Source: Rheum nobile (taxonomy: Eukaryota; Streptophyta; Magnoliopsida; Caryophyllales; Polygonaceae). Taken from it: 64,000 bases of DNA. The notes beneath the pieces were generated by a model that saw nothing but the letters and a program-made list of their open reading frames with translations, did no database searches and was not told where the DNA came from. Positions 36,593 to 49,421 of the stretch are shown here, one piece after another (position 1 is the first letter of the stretch; each line of letters starts with the position of its first letter). The DNA is taken from assembly GCA_027886185.1 (NCBI GenBank), contig WOAB01000142.1, positions 930,001 through 994,000 of the forward strand, read 5' to 3'. Made by a program: the position numbers and the translations under genes.

Positions 36593-37695
36593 GAATGTCA
36601 CCTTATGGGGCGCATTTTGATAAAAGTGCAGAACATGGTAGTATGAATTGCAAGTACTATTTAAAAATCAATTTGTTCAGTGTCTAAAAAGGGACAAGTG
36701 GTATGAAAAATCACACAGATATTTGTCCAAGGTATCCTATTAATTTGGATAAAAACATATATTAATTGACTTTCAGTCTAAAACTATTGTTGATGAAAAT
36801 GGAAATATTCAAACTATGAGCATCCCCAAGTTGTGGCAATTTGATAAAGAAAATGCTAGGAAAGAACTTGCTAGTATGATTATTGTGGATGAGCTTCCTT
36901 TTATGATTGTAAAGCGAGAGGGATTTCAAAAATATTCTAAAGCTCTCAATGGTGAATTTGTGCTCCCATCTCGACAAACTATAGCTAGGGATTACTATAA
37001 GCTTTTCATTGAGGAAAGGGTAAAATTGACTTGTTAACTACATAATCCGTCTTCTAGAGTTTGTCTTACTACCGACACTTGGACATCTGGTATGTACTAC
37101 ATGGGTCTTAATACACAATTTATTGATGATGAGTGGAAGTTTCATAAACGAATTCTTAATTTTTATCCCGTAACAGGCCATTCTGGTGCGCTTATTGGTA
37201 GGATTATTGAGAAGTGCTTGAATGACTGAGAGGTTAAAAAGATTTTGGCTATTACGCTAGATAACGCTAGTCCAAATGACTTGGCTATCCAGTACTTGCA
37301 GCGAAGAATTAACCATTAGGGTGGTGGTGTGTTAGAAGGTAAATATTTACAAGTAAGATGTGTTGCACATGTGTTGAATTTAGTTGTGAAGGATGGTTTG
37401 AATGTGAGCAAGATGAATTATATCTTGATATTTTGCAATGGTGGAAGGATTAGAAAAAGAGATTCCCTATTCTAGCTATGATAGCTCGAGATGTACTTGC
37501 CATATCGGTTACAAGTGTTGCTTCAGAATCTGCATCGAAACAGGAGGTCGTGTGCTGGATTCTTTCCGCACTTCATTGACACCAAGTATGGTAGAAGCTC
37601 TAATTTTCACCCAAGATTGGTTGCACACTTTGAAATTTCCAATTGCTCTAGAAGAGAGTTTATCTGAATTTGTAAAGTTGGAGCAAGAAGGTTAG
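36593..37695 (+). pseudogene. Decayed hAT transposase (copy B)
   Basis: Duplicate of 6655-7757 with the same internal deletion and the same stop positions (e.g. after RVKLTC at 37035-37037), so the decay preceded the segmental duplication. Blocks seen: IPKLWQFDKENARKEL, CLTTDTW, HKRILNFYPV, LDNASPND, VASESA, QDWLHT. It lies 180 bases right of the hAT element at 35246-36407, but there is no evidence that the two are one element. Confidence 0.8.
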
Positions 37696-37916
37696 CATAA
37701 TGTTATATCTTGTTTTTTTAATTTGATCATTTTATTTGTTAGATTATCTATTGAGTATTAAATAATGAAACATTAATTATGTGTCTTGAATTATTTAAAC
37801 TTGTATGTATATAAGAATGGATCGTGGAGTAACCGACGATCACGATTGATGAGACTATTTCATGTGTAGGAGAATTTTGGTGCTTGTTGTTTGTTGTTCC
37901 CAGTATCTAATAAAAG

Positions 37917-39561
37917 TGTTAGAATATAAACGTCTCACATCTAAAGTTGGGACTTAACCTGTCTAGTATAAGCTTGATGGCTACTCCTCCTATTGTCAAT
38001 TGGTTTTAGGATGGAACCTCATTGGGCTTATGTTTTGGGCCTATCCGCGCCAATGCGCTCGTGTCCGCACGATCCCCACTCTATGGGCCAACGGACTTTC
38101 ACATGGTATCAGAGTGGGTTCAGTCATGGGTCCCTTTCTTGGGTTGGTTGGGTCTGGCTATAAAACGATTGAGATGTCCACCCACACCCGTTTGTCCAAG
38201 TGTCAAATGGGCATGGGCAATTGCCCGTCCGTTGCACTTGCTGATGTGTCCCGGGGACACGAGGATCTTTATGGGCAAGGTAAATACTCGATCTTCGCTA
38301 GGAATCGATGAAGGACGGCGTGTTGTCGATGAACTCTGCTGGAAATGGAGAAAATGATGTTGATGAAGGATCGAAGTCGGAAGACTCAAGATCCGGATAA
38401 GCAATCAATGGTTTCTAAGCGTCGCACCTAGAAACCTTGAAAGACTCGAACTCCTCTTGGATATGACTCACCAAGGCTTGTTCAGGGGTGTTGAATCCGG
38501 CTAGGATATTACGCACCTAGTCTAGACAGCCTGCCTTGGATGTTACGCACCAAAACACAAGGGAATCAAACACAAGTGGATGTGACACACTAAATGAACT
38601 AAATTCAAGATGAAGAACGACAAACCTAGTCGGTTCTCACAAAACATTTGTTCAAAGATAACTCCAAGCTAACCTAAAAATGGAATACCCAAAAACATAT
38701 AAATAGTCTGAATTGTAAACTCATCTTGCAAGAAAGAATCCCCAAGAATATGTCATTTAGTAAAAAATAGGGATCTTCAAATCTTCAAGAATTCATGAGA
38801 CCTTCCCAAATCAAGCTAGGGAATCCGTAACTTTCAAGCAGCATATCTTCCGCTTCCGATCTCCAATGGTCCAAGACAAGACCATGCACTGAATCTTCTC
38901 CAAACATCATCCCAATCTGATGAGTGGTTTGTCTATTCCGTCTTGTTTACTCCTGGGAAAGAAACGCCAATATCTCCTAGCTCATAATTCTGTTGGATCC
39001 GAATTTTTTTATATTTTGTAGTTAAGACAAGTGTCCCAAACATATCCAAAAACCAGACCAAGTGGCTGGACCAATTGAGAACTCCACCTTTCCCTAGTTC
39101 GGGTCATCAGCATTATCGGCGTTGTAGAATCCACAACTGGTTCGTTCGGCAACCCTCCTCTAAATGGTTCCAAAATTGGTGAGCTTTCCTCATAGGGCAT
39201 ATATTCGGTTCGGGGCCCTTGTGAATTGAGCTTGTCCATGAGGTCGTTGGTGTCGTCAAATGGAGAAACTCTAGCTTAAGGGCTCTTGGCGTCGGCGTTG
39301 CTAGAGAAAGCCACGGCGCACATATGGTTTGCTTCTTGATGTGAGCCAGGAACACATCACTTGCGGGGGCGTGTTGGAATATAAACGTCTCACATCTAAA
39401 GTTGAGACTTAACTATCCTAGTATATAAGTTTGATGGGCTACTCCCCCTATTATCAATTGACTTTAGGATGGAACCCTATTGGGCTTATATACTGGGCCT
39501 ATTTGTGCCTATGCAATCGTGTCCGCACGACCCCCAGTCTATGGACCTACGGACTTTCACA
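37917..39561 (+). mobile_element. Short Copia-like LTR element, complete and uninterrupted
   Basis: LTRs at 37917-38103 and 39372-39561, primer-binding site TGGTATCAGAG at 38104-38114, polypurine tract TTGCGGGGGCG before the right LTR. Target-site duplication AAAAG at 37912-37916; the right copy reads AAAAT. It shares its site with the copy at 7979-21305, so both descend from one insertion that was later duplicated with the unit. No retroviral domain recognised. Confidence 0.88.
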
Positions 39562-39566
39562 AAAAT

Positions 39567-40666
39567 TCTTCTTCTGTCACGTTATTATTGATATTTTTTC
39601 TTTTGATTTTGTACTATTCATATACACTTTTTTGTTGTTGAAATTGCTCAACATGCTGAGTTAGAGTTGGCACTTGCCACCACCAAGTTTGCTTATGCTG
39701 GTTGTAGAATTGTTGTTCCGTTGTGATATTTAGTTTCCTGACATATCAAGTTCCAACTTTCCAAGACATCCTGTTGCATGTTGTGAAATTAATCTTTAGT
39801 GTTTGGTGTTGTTAGTTCTTTGTGGAAGACTTGTTTTTTGTGATAATTGGACTTGACATGTAGAATACAAAAGTTGTGTGCCTTTTTAAAAAACTTCGAT
39901 GATGTCACTTTAAGCTATCATGGAATCACTATGTCACTAGGAAATATTATATTCCTCAATTATTTGGAGTTGGATTTTTAATTTCCAAGAAGCGTACAAG
40001 TTAAGTTATGATTCAAGCTTATGGAAGATGGCAAGTCAAATGAAAGGGAGTCTAATGTTTTTCTTTTGTCTGAAAGGGAGTTTAATGTTTGCCTTATAAC
40101 AAGAGAAAATTCTTTACCCCGCATTGAATGTTAAAGAAGCCCTAATGGTTATTTATATGGAGGAATTATACAACACTTTATTGAGTGATGTAGAAAGGAG
40201 ATGGGCATCCACATGCAAACCACCACCAAGCGCTTGGCCTGCCTCAACATGGAATAGGCCCGGGTTCGAGTTTGAGAAATTTCTTTCTGTAATTGTAATT
40301 AGAACTACTTTTTAGAGGATAATTTTGTGTAGCTTACATTATTTCCTTGTTCCTCCTCCATCTCGAGAAATAATTGATTCTTATAGATATTTCATTTATG
40401 TCATTCTCCTAGATAGGTAATATATGTACATATCCTCTTTGTTTAAGAACTTCCAATGGATATCATGATTTTTGTAGCTATTGTAGAATGGTCGATATTT
40501 GGATATAGTTAAACGATAAAATTATCGTAAAAGAAACGTTTCGCATATTAATCAGAAATTCATTGCACAATAAGTTACAAAGAAAATGATGGTTCTTATT
40601 TCTTTTATTCAATTTAGATGGCCGCTATGGATTACATATCCTTATTCACCTCTCTTTTTTTCAGGC
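39567..40666. other. Intergenic segment of copy C; no gene recognised
   Basis: Equivalent to copy A 1662-2768, without insertions. Confidence 0.6.
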
Positions 40667-42904
40667 TCACTGGCCTAGTTTATAACTACTAGGACCGTAT
40701 GGACCTTCAATTGGAACATTTAGGTAAGTTGCTTGCTCAAGAGTGAGCTTAGTGACCTTAGCTCCAAGGTGACTAAGGTGAAGCCTTGCAACCATATGTT
40801 CCAAGTGCCTAGGAAGCACGTAAACTTGCCTCTCATAGTTAGAGGACTTCCTATCATTCCAAAGCTCGAGCAAGGCCATCAAGTGATTGGTGAAAGAGAC
40901 TGATCTTAAGAAGCTTGGGTGACCGGACGCAGATGCAAAGTTCAATTTTCTCCCTTCAGCAAGGACAAAGATACCCCTGTTAGACTCGGGAAATATGAAT
41001 CGATCAGTGATAAATGGCTTGATGGTGACCCTTTGAACACCACGATAAGTCTTGAGACCCTCAATGTCGATCTCATTCTCAAACTGGCCCACATTCAAGA
41101 CAATGGCGTTGTTCTTCATCCGCTTCATGTGTTGGACCGTGATGACGTTCCTATTCATAGTGGCAGTGACAAAGATGTCAGCTTCAGACACGACATCTTC
41201 CACGGTACGAACCGGAAATCCTTCCACGAGGGCTTCAAAAGCACGAATTGGGTCAATTTCTGCAACAAATACTTGAGCACCAATCCCCTGGAGACCAAGT
41301 GCGCAACCCCTGCCAACCTCTCCATAGCCAAAAACAATTGCGACTTTACCAGCAAGTGCGACATGGTCGGTGGCTCTCATGAAACCGCTGAGAAAGGATT
41401 GACGAGTTCCATGAATGCTCACAATCTAAACAATAAGAATGAGAATATTTAAGCACCCAAAAAATCATTATAAACAAATTAATGATTTCAAATCTTAACT
41501 ATTGATCATACATACCCTACTAGTGACAATATCATTGACACTTATAGCTGGAAATAAGAGCATTTTGTTTTGTTGCAACTGGTACAATCTTCTTAGTCCA
41601 CTGCTAGTAAGCTCAGATACACCAACCAAATCCCCCCTTAGTTTTCTAAACCTCCTTGGATCCACCTTGATCGCATCCCTAATCACTTGTAGCATAATTC
41701 TTGTCCTCTCGTCGTCAACGCTCTTGAGATCAGGCAATCTCCCAATCCTTTCATGTTCTTCTTCAATCCTTACCCCTTCATGGATGAAGAGTGTGGCATC
41801 TCCACCATCATCAATAAGCAATTGTGGTCCGCTTTCATGACCCCAATCCAAAGCCCTCTCCATAGACCACCAATATTCCTGAAATCCATCAATAATGCGT
41901 ATTGATATCATTATCATGTAGTGATATATATAGGTCATCCCTAACATTGTATGTTTGATATATAAACTCCATAACAAGGTTTGTAAGTACGTGAAAATGT
42001 GTAACATCACATGTTATAATTAAAAAAAACTACCCGTTTCTCACCATTACTTCACTACATATTATATAAATAAACATACATTAATGATATGTTATAGTTA
42101 TTAAAATAAGATGCAAACCCAAAATAAACCAGATAAGAAATCTGTTAATTATGGTTAATAAGACTAAGATAATGGCTCTATCATATAGCTCTTATAAAGA
42201 TAAAGCATGGAAAACTAAACATTTATCAAATTGGAGATTGGTCCTTAATTTTGACCAAATGGCCCTAATAAATTGAAAATCAGTTAATTTATGTAAAAAA
42301 AAAAGGACCATATGGCCCTCAGATTAAACTTATTGAGAATGTTACCATGCCCGTAATGAATGTGCGAGTAAGTGTTATATATTCTTTATATAGAGAGAGA
42401 GGTGGCCATTAATTTTGAAAAAACCAAAGTATTTAGTGGGTGGTAATTCATTGACCGATGTCAATGAATAATGTCATATTCACCAATGTGTGAAATTGAT
42501 TAACTAACCTGAAGAGATTGGCCTTTCCATGCAAAGACGGAGGCAGAGTCACGTGCCACAGCAGCGGCAGCGTGGTCCTGGGTGGAGTAGGTGTCGGAGG
42601 AGCACCAGCGCACGGTGGCACCTAGAGCGGTTAGAGTCTCTACTAGCACCGCAGTTTGGGTGGTCATGTGGAGACTGCCGGTGATCCTCGTACCCCTCAA
42701 AGGCTTTGAGGAACCGAACTCTGGCCTACAGGCCACCAACCCAGGCATTTCCGACTCTGCCAGTTGGATTTGGAGGCGCCCGTAGTCGGCTTGGGAAATG
42801 TCTCGAACCTTGAACTCTCGTCCCGCATTCGACCTATCCACCACCAGACTTATTCTTGGTGCGTCAATAGCCGCAAAATCAGCAGGAATAGTAAAGAAAC
42901 TCAT
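40667..42904 (-). CDS. SAHH-like protein, copy C (intact three-exon frame, altered active site)
   Basis: Exons 42904-42509, 41878-41516 and 41425-40667 join in phase 0 to 505 codons; plant SAHH is about 485. Introns begin GTTAGT and GTATGT and end in AG. The SAHH fold is recognisable end to end: HMTTQTAVL (79-87), STQDHAAAA (107-115), DDGGDATL (155-162), GYGEVGRG (286-293), AEIDP (308-312), VPIEGPY. Several usual active-site positions differ. KGET is KGQS (129-130). The VTKSKFDN block that supplies Lys186, Asp190 and Asn191 (mammalian numbering) is replaced by VTSRIVS (250-256). NIGHF is NVGQF. The NAD-contacting C-terminal Lys/Tyr tail is replaced by GPSSYKLGQ. It is probably not an ordinary hydrolase; a non-catalytic partner or a gene starting to decay are both possible. 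Confidence 0.85.
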
Positions 42905-42986
42905 TTTTATATGTGGGCTTAAGTATGATTGTTGTAGTTGAGATGAGTGAAGCTAGGATGTGAGGAGAGTGGTGAATATGGAGGAG

Positions 42987-42995
42987 TATTTATAG
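42987..42995 (-). promoter_or_regulatory. TATA box of SAHH-like copy C
   Basis: CTATAAATA, 83 bases upstream of the ATG and conserved with copy A. Confidence 0.65.
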
Positions 42996-43072
42996 TTTGA
43001 GGGATCGAATGAACGATGTCGTTTTGGGTAGTGTGAAGATTTGGAAAATCTTTGGATAAGTTTTGAATTGTA

Positions 43073-43090
43073 AAAAACGACGTCGTTTTT
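43073..43090. promoter_or_regulatory. 18 bp palindrome with GACGTC core upstream of copy C
   Basis: AAAAACGACGTCGTTTTT is a perfect palindrome about 80 bases upstream of the TATA box. ACGT-core sites (C-box, GACGTC) are typical targets of plant bZIP factors. In copy A the same place is degraded to AATGACATTG. Confidence 0.5.
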
Positions 43091-44252
43091 AAAAATCCTC
43101 TTTTAGTGGTAAACTACTTTGTGTTTTGTTTGTTTCATGAACTCAATGGATAGAGATGAACACTCAACTTCAACTTTTTCTTGTTTTCAGTTACATGGAA
43201 TCAAAAGTTGTTGAGAAAAAAAAAACTGGTAGAAATAAATTAATTCTTCGGGATAAAAGGATAGTTACAAAATTCTTAATAATGAGTCATTTTGACGATT
43301 AATAGCTAATCATGTTAAATACATAATGAGATAGTAATATGTTTGTAACTCTCATAGAGAATGATTTTAATGTATGAAGGATGTATAGCTTGATAGATGC
43401 GATTAATACAATTAAATGCCATTGAAAATAGCGTATCTAAATGCATAGGTAAAGGGGAAAATTAATTTAGAGATGACGGAGGTAATGGTAAAAATTTGAA
43501 GTTGCTAAGTACTACTCTTGTCGTTCTAGACTAATGCACAAGAATTTTTTTAAAAAAAGTTAACCCTAAATATATCTATATTCTATATGCATATACTAAA
43601 GGCATAGTTCTCTCGTTATTTGTCATCATGTAAAGTTTGCCACATAGACAAATTTAAATGTTCTTTTATAAATTTACCTTTTTAAAAAAAAATTACATTT
43701 TCTTTTCCATGTAGTAATATTCATATTTACCAATACAACTTATCATATGTAAACATAATATATATCATTATTTTCTTTAATATAAGTAAAATTTAACCAA
43801 CATTAAAATACAAAGATAGGTAATATCTATAATTTACATTAAGCTACATTAGAATATAAAGGAAGTTGAATAATATTTTTTTACAAAATCTTAGATAATA
43901 TTGTTAGACATGAATCAATAATCTCGATAAGTTTAAAATATTTTAATTAGGTTTGCATTTTATAAATAATAATAAGAATTATTATTATTATTATTATTAT
44001 TATTATAATAACAAAGGTTTAATATATCACATATTTGGTAGATTAATTAATTGTTAAAATGGTTATTATAATTTAAAAAATATTCTACATTTGAAATACC
44101 ATATACTTTTCCATATAGACTCATGTAAGGTGCGGAAAGTTATACTTGACTAATAATTTAATTAATGATTTATTTGATACAATTTGATAAAAAAAATAGC
44201 CTCAGAATTTAGTTTGTTAGAATGATAATTATTTATCTATGTTTAGAATATG
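43091..44252. other. AT-rich spacer of copy C with inverted trinucleotide array
   Basis: No gene seen. At about 43967-44012 an (AAT)n tract switches to (ATT)n, giving a short hairpin; copy B has AAT repeats on one strand only. Confidence 0.6.
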
Positions 44253-45540
44253 CAAATTATAACACCCCGGGCCAGAGGTGCTACAGTGTCATAGTCACGA
44301 AGGACTATAAGGCGATTTTTAAAAGAAAAAGAAATCCAAAACTCTCCCAATCCATAAAATCATCAATTAAAATCCCTGCTCAAGATTTAAAACGACACTT
44401 AAACCTGTCAACCATTTTAATGCATCAATATATATTCAAATCAGCGGAAACGAATTTAACATTTTTTAAACCGATGCAAAACTAAATCTTCCACTGTGAA
44501 GACACATCTGTGATCCAGAACCCGCTTGTTGCTGCAAACCTACAAAGCATGCAAAGCCTGATTGACTGGGGGACCCGATACCCCAGCCAACCGTGGCACG
44601 TAAACCGAAGTTGATCAGTCTTTTGAAAGACTGGCAAGACTCCTCAAGCCAAAACAGTTTAAAACACATACATATATCACCAATCAACTCACAACAACGA
44701 CAACACGCCACACAATATATAATATCATAACTTCACTTAATCATATCAACCAACCAATGCCAACCACACGTCAAAACATATACACACAATATCACATACC
44801 ATTCATTACACATCCTTATCCAACTCTTCACTATACTAACCTCAATCAATCCATCCTCAAACTCATCACAAGCATAAACGAATAAAACGATCCAATCCAT
44901 CCTTCTCTCTATTACTAATACCTCAATCAACAACTCTATGCACATACACATCTCTTACTACTGACTTATAACCAAAGCTAACCAATTATACTGAACTCAC
45001 TACTGCACTAACACAACAAAATCAATTAACCTTCACATCAACAAACACATAAGCATCAACGAGATAATCATCACATATAAACATAACAAAATAACGATCC
45101 AGGCCAGCCACCCTTTTGGTGCCGCCGGTTCGTCACCCTATACTGCAACTCATACATTCAAACTCAACTCGTATTGGCCTACACCCTCAAGATGGGAAAC
45201 CAATCTATACACTCAACCAACACAACCAACCTTCACAATCCACCAGCTACCAATAACAACCATACCAACAGAAATTACCACCTTGACCAGTTACAAACAA
45301 CAACTATAATACACGAAACTTCAAAATCACACCACTGGCCAACAATGGCCCACAACCACAACTAATAACAATCAACATCCAATCATAAACCAATTATCAA
45401 ACATACAACCAAATTACCAACACAACCACTTAATCAAGTACATAATCAACATTCATCACAAATCCACGTATTCAGGTACACAACCAATATCATTAACACA
45501 ACCACTTAATCAAGTACACAACCAACATTCAACACATAAC

Positions 45541-45820
45541 CAACACACACAACCACCAACACCTCCAATCCAACCTCTGTCTCCACCACCACATCACCGG
45601 GTGAGACAATCAACACACACAACCACCAACACCTCCAATCCAACCTCCGTCTCCACCACCACATCACCGGGTGAGACAATCAACACACACAACCACCAAC
45701 ACCTCCAATCCAACCTCCGTCTCCACCACCACATCACCGGGTGAGACAATCAACACACACAACCACCAACACCTACAATCCAACCTCCGTCTCCACCACC
45801 ACATCACCGGGTGAGACAAT
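45541..45820. repeat. Four 70 bp tandem repeats in LTR
   Basis: Units start at 45541, 45611, 45681 and 45751; each contains CACCACATCACCGGGTGAGA. The same array is in the other LTR. Confidence 0.92.
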
Positions 45821-46057
45821 CAACACACACTTTCCGGATGGGACTTTCACCATCCAACCCTTGGCCCTTAACGACGTAGGCGTGCACCCTACGCGGTTTG
45901 GTGAGACTATCATCACCTGACCCTTCGACCTTCGGGGGTTCATACCCACTGAGGCCCTAAATATAAGGACTTTCACCAAACAACAACATTCCACCACTAC
46001 ACCGACACCAATTCAAACACTTCATACGACAACCAATCAAATATCACATAATCACAT

Positions 46058-46392
46058 ATACACACACACAAACTCAATCCAACACACACACACACACACA
46101 CATTCAATCCAACACACGCACACACACGATCCAACACACGCACACACACACACACATTCAATCCAACACACACACACGATCCAACACACACACACACACA
46201 TTCAATCCAACACACACACACACACACACACACATTCAATCCAACACACGCACACACACGATCCAACACACGCACACACACACACATTCAATCCAACACA
46301 CACACACGATCCAACACACACACACATATATATTCAATCCAACACACACACACGATCCAACACACACACACACACATTCAATCCAACACATT
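46058..46392. repeat. (CA)n minisatellite with TTCAATCC / GATCC interruptions
   Basis: Runs of CA or CGCA separated by TTCAATCCAA or GATCCAA. Length differs from the partner at 51211-51510, explaining most of the LTR length difference. Confidence 0.9.
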
Positions 46393-47503
46393 ATCACACC
46401 TCATCACACATTATCACACATCTCATCCAAGCCATTATATAGTCAAACAAACCAATTAAAATAATAGCTCAAGCAACGGTAAAATTAAACATAATCAGTT
46501 TATAAAAATATATAAGTTAGCAAGGATCCTCTTGCCTCAAGTCGAACCACAACGACCTCAGAGATCTCCAGTCAATCCGAACGAACCTGCGAAATCAATC
46601 CGAGCAAATCCCTGGCATTAATTACTCATCCAATCCACAACCAAATAAAACCCCAATTCAAAACCCTAAAATCAAACCCTTAATTAATTAGGCCAAAATC
46701 AACAACACATAATTCTATCCAACCCAAATCTGCCCAAATACACCAAATCTGTCCAATTCACGTTACATGTTCAGCAAACAAATCAACCCCACAACAACCT
46801 AATATCCAATTTTGTCCAAGCATCTAAATCTGCACCAAATTTCCCTTCAATCTCAAACCAAATATGCCCAGAAATCAGTCTAAAAATTCAGATTGAAGGA
46901 AAGAAAACCCTTCCCACAATTTACCTTGTTGCCTGCTGATCTCTCCACCAGATTTGGCTTCCTTGTCGCCGGAGTTACAGTAGCGGCCACCAACAGCTGT
47001 ACGAAGATAGCAACACGGCTCAACCGCAGCTTGTTACAGCACCTCAGCAGCAGCAGCGAGCACAGCAACCTTCATGGCCACGCAGCGCAGCTCCAGAACA
47101 ACAGCGAGCACAGCAGCTCGCGGCTCCTCGTCGGTGGCTCGCCTCTGTCGCCGGACTCACTGCAGCAACACCATCACAACAACCACAACAGCACGCCTCC
47201 ACACGAGCTGTAACCACACCCGCGAACAGCTCCAGAAAACAGAGAAGCGGCGCGGTCCAAGACGGGTATGCCGGAGAAGAAGCTGGCTCGGTTGGGCACG
47301 GGAGAGGTCGGCTCGTCGGAGAAGAGGGCTGGGCACAGGGGAATCGGATTCGGGAGGAGGGAGTTCGGGAAGGAGCAGCTCACCCGAGAGAGATAAGGAC
47401 CGGATTTGGGGATTTATCTCCCAAATTTCTCATTTATCCCCAAATTAATTAAATCCCTAATTAATTTACCATAATGCCATTTTCAACTTTTTGGGGTATT
47501 TCA

Positions 47504-49421
47504 TTCTCCCCCCCTTATAACAGTTTCGTCCTCGAAACTCAGATCAAACAGGTGCGGATAACTGTCTCGCATAACTGATTCCAGAATGTTCAGGACTCGC
47601 CAAAGAATGACTTTCCTTGAGAATCAACTCCCTGATCTCTTTATCCGCTAACACACACAATCGATTCTGAATCCACCATACTCCATCCTCCTGAACAAAA
47701 TCCGAACACTCTTTCCTGAGCAATCTCATTACATCTCGTACTCAACATTCCATTATATTCAGCTGTATCTGTTCCTTCTCAAACCAAATTTCACTTTTCA
47801 CCATTCGCCAACTCATGTTGCAATCCCGACCGAACTGTCAGACAAGCAACCACCTGCTCGAGAGTCGACTTCCTACACAAAGCATCAGCAACCACGGTAG
47901 CTCTTCTGAGAGATAAACGATATCTATCATAACCCTCAATCAATTCTAGCAACCAACTTTTGTCTCATGATCAACTCTCTCTCTTGTACAGTTGAGTTGG
48001 CGAGAATCATACGCAATGACTTTCTCATTCTGCATCAAAATGCAACCCAAACCTTGCTTAGACATATTACTGTAGATAACAACCTTTTCTGTTCCCTGCG
48101 GTATAACCAACTCTGACACGCTAATCAAACACTTCCTGAGTTCTTCGAAACTCTCTCCTGACACTTCCCGTCCCATTCAAAATTCTTAGTCGTACTCAAC
48201 CTTGGAAAATTCTTCCACAATCACCTGCAACAATCTGCCAGTCTGAGAATACTCCCAATGAAACTCACTGTAAACAATCCAAGTACTTTCTAAAAAATTT
48301 AATTCCTTAAACTCTTGAAATCTGCGGAAGCATTACCCATAAGACATCACAACCAACTCATAGTAATCATCTCAGTTCTGAAGGTAGTACCATGAATATA
48401 TTCCTCTCAAATCTTTAAACTGAGGATACTATGATCTCAAATCAGCCTTCGAAAACACTGTAGCTTTTGCAATATATCCCACAAATCATCAGTACTGGGA
48501 AGCGAATACTTATTCCTGACAATCACCATATTCAACTCATTATAATCGAGGCAGAGTCGAAAGGAATCCATCCTTCCTTCTAACCAACAATACAGGCGCA
48601 CCCCAAGGAGAAGCACTTGGCCCAATAAAGCTTAACTGCATAAATTCCTTTATCTGTTCCTTCAATCTCAACATACACACATAACTCGCAGAACCTTGCT
48701 TTAACAATTTTACAGCTGTCATCGCACCAACAATTCTGTCAGAGTCTCTGAATCATGACTCCCAACACATGCACTAAACCCTTATCTGCTGTTACAGTAA
48801 CTGTCATCTTCCTGTAGTCACATGCACATTCTGTTCCTCAATTCAGCCGAACCCAGAGTCGTAAAATCCCACTTTCAGATGCAGACCGAGTTCTCTGTTT
48901 CTTATCATCTCAAGCATCAATAGTCTGATCAGAATCAACCGTAACAGTCTCCCTGATCAGCACTCATCAGTATACTCAAGGATTTAAAGCTATGCCTTAC
49001 CATCAAAGTTCATCTCAGAACACAACCATAACTGAATGCGCTTAATCTGTTTTTCTCAACTTTAACAATAGCAGCAGCATACCACAACTTCATACCGATT
49101 CATCAACTACCAGACTCAACCTCTTGACGATAAGCCCAACGGCCTCATCCTCTACCACATCCACACTTACCTTTTAAATCTCTAGCACGTCCCACTTACC
49201 AGGGACCGCACCATTTAAAATTATTCAACAACACTAAATCACATATGAAATTAATCATCAATACTCAACATCACATATAAAATATATCAAACACAAACTT
49301 ACCTATACGTAGCAACAAGAGTCTCTGATCACATGATTGCTTCACAGTTTTTAACGAGTGGCCTCATCCACATCAAACTTTTGAAAACATTTTAGAACGT
49401 AAATGCTCTGATACCAACTTC
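47504..49421 (-). pseudogene. Remnants of Tekay-type pol
   Basis: In minus orientation: RT fragments at 48722-48540 (FIGPSASPWGAPVLLVRRKDG) and, in another frame, 48625-48437 (FRLCLDYNELNMVIVRNKYS). RNase H fragment 48176-47946 (EKVVIYSNMSKQGLGCILMQ, KVIAYDSRQL). Integrase N-terminal fragment 47729-47544 (NRLCVLADKEIRELIL). The RT active-site part and integrase core are missing. The segment 48730-49420 shows no recognisable domain. Confidence 0.85.
49405..49416 (-). promoter_or_regulatory. Tekay-type primer-binding site (initiator Met tRNA)
   Basis: Minus-strand TGGTATCAGAGC, five bases inside the LTR. Confidence 0.85.

Larger units (their letters stand above)
19833..38134 (+). repeat. Tandem segmental duplication, copy B
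   Basis: The second copy runs from the interior of one short LTR element to the same point in the next. Excluding the Retand element and its duplicated site it is about 8.9 kb. Gene order is as in copies A and C. The junctions into copy B (GTCCC then TTTCTTGGG after the Athila element) and into copy C (38126-38140) have the same sequence, which fits a true head-to-tail array. Confidence 0.9.
44258..47503 (-). repeat. Tekay-type LTR (3' in element orientation)
   Basis: AC-rich over most of its length, with a 70 bp tandem array, a CA-rich array and a GC-rich part (46930-47400). Frames in the last part (47074-47448) are not conserved in the other LTR and are not called genes. Confidence 0.92.

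Noticed and set aside
45997..46287. Cys/Val-rich open frames on the minus strand (also 51230-51517)
   Set aside because: They are translations of CA/TG repeats within the LTR; no gene.
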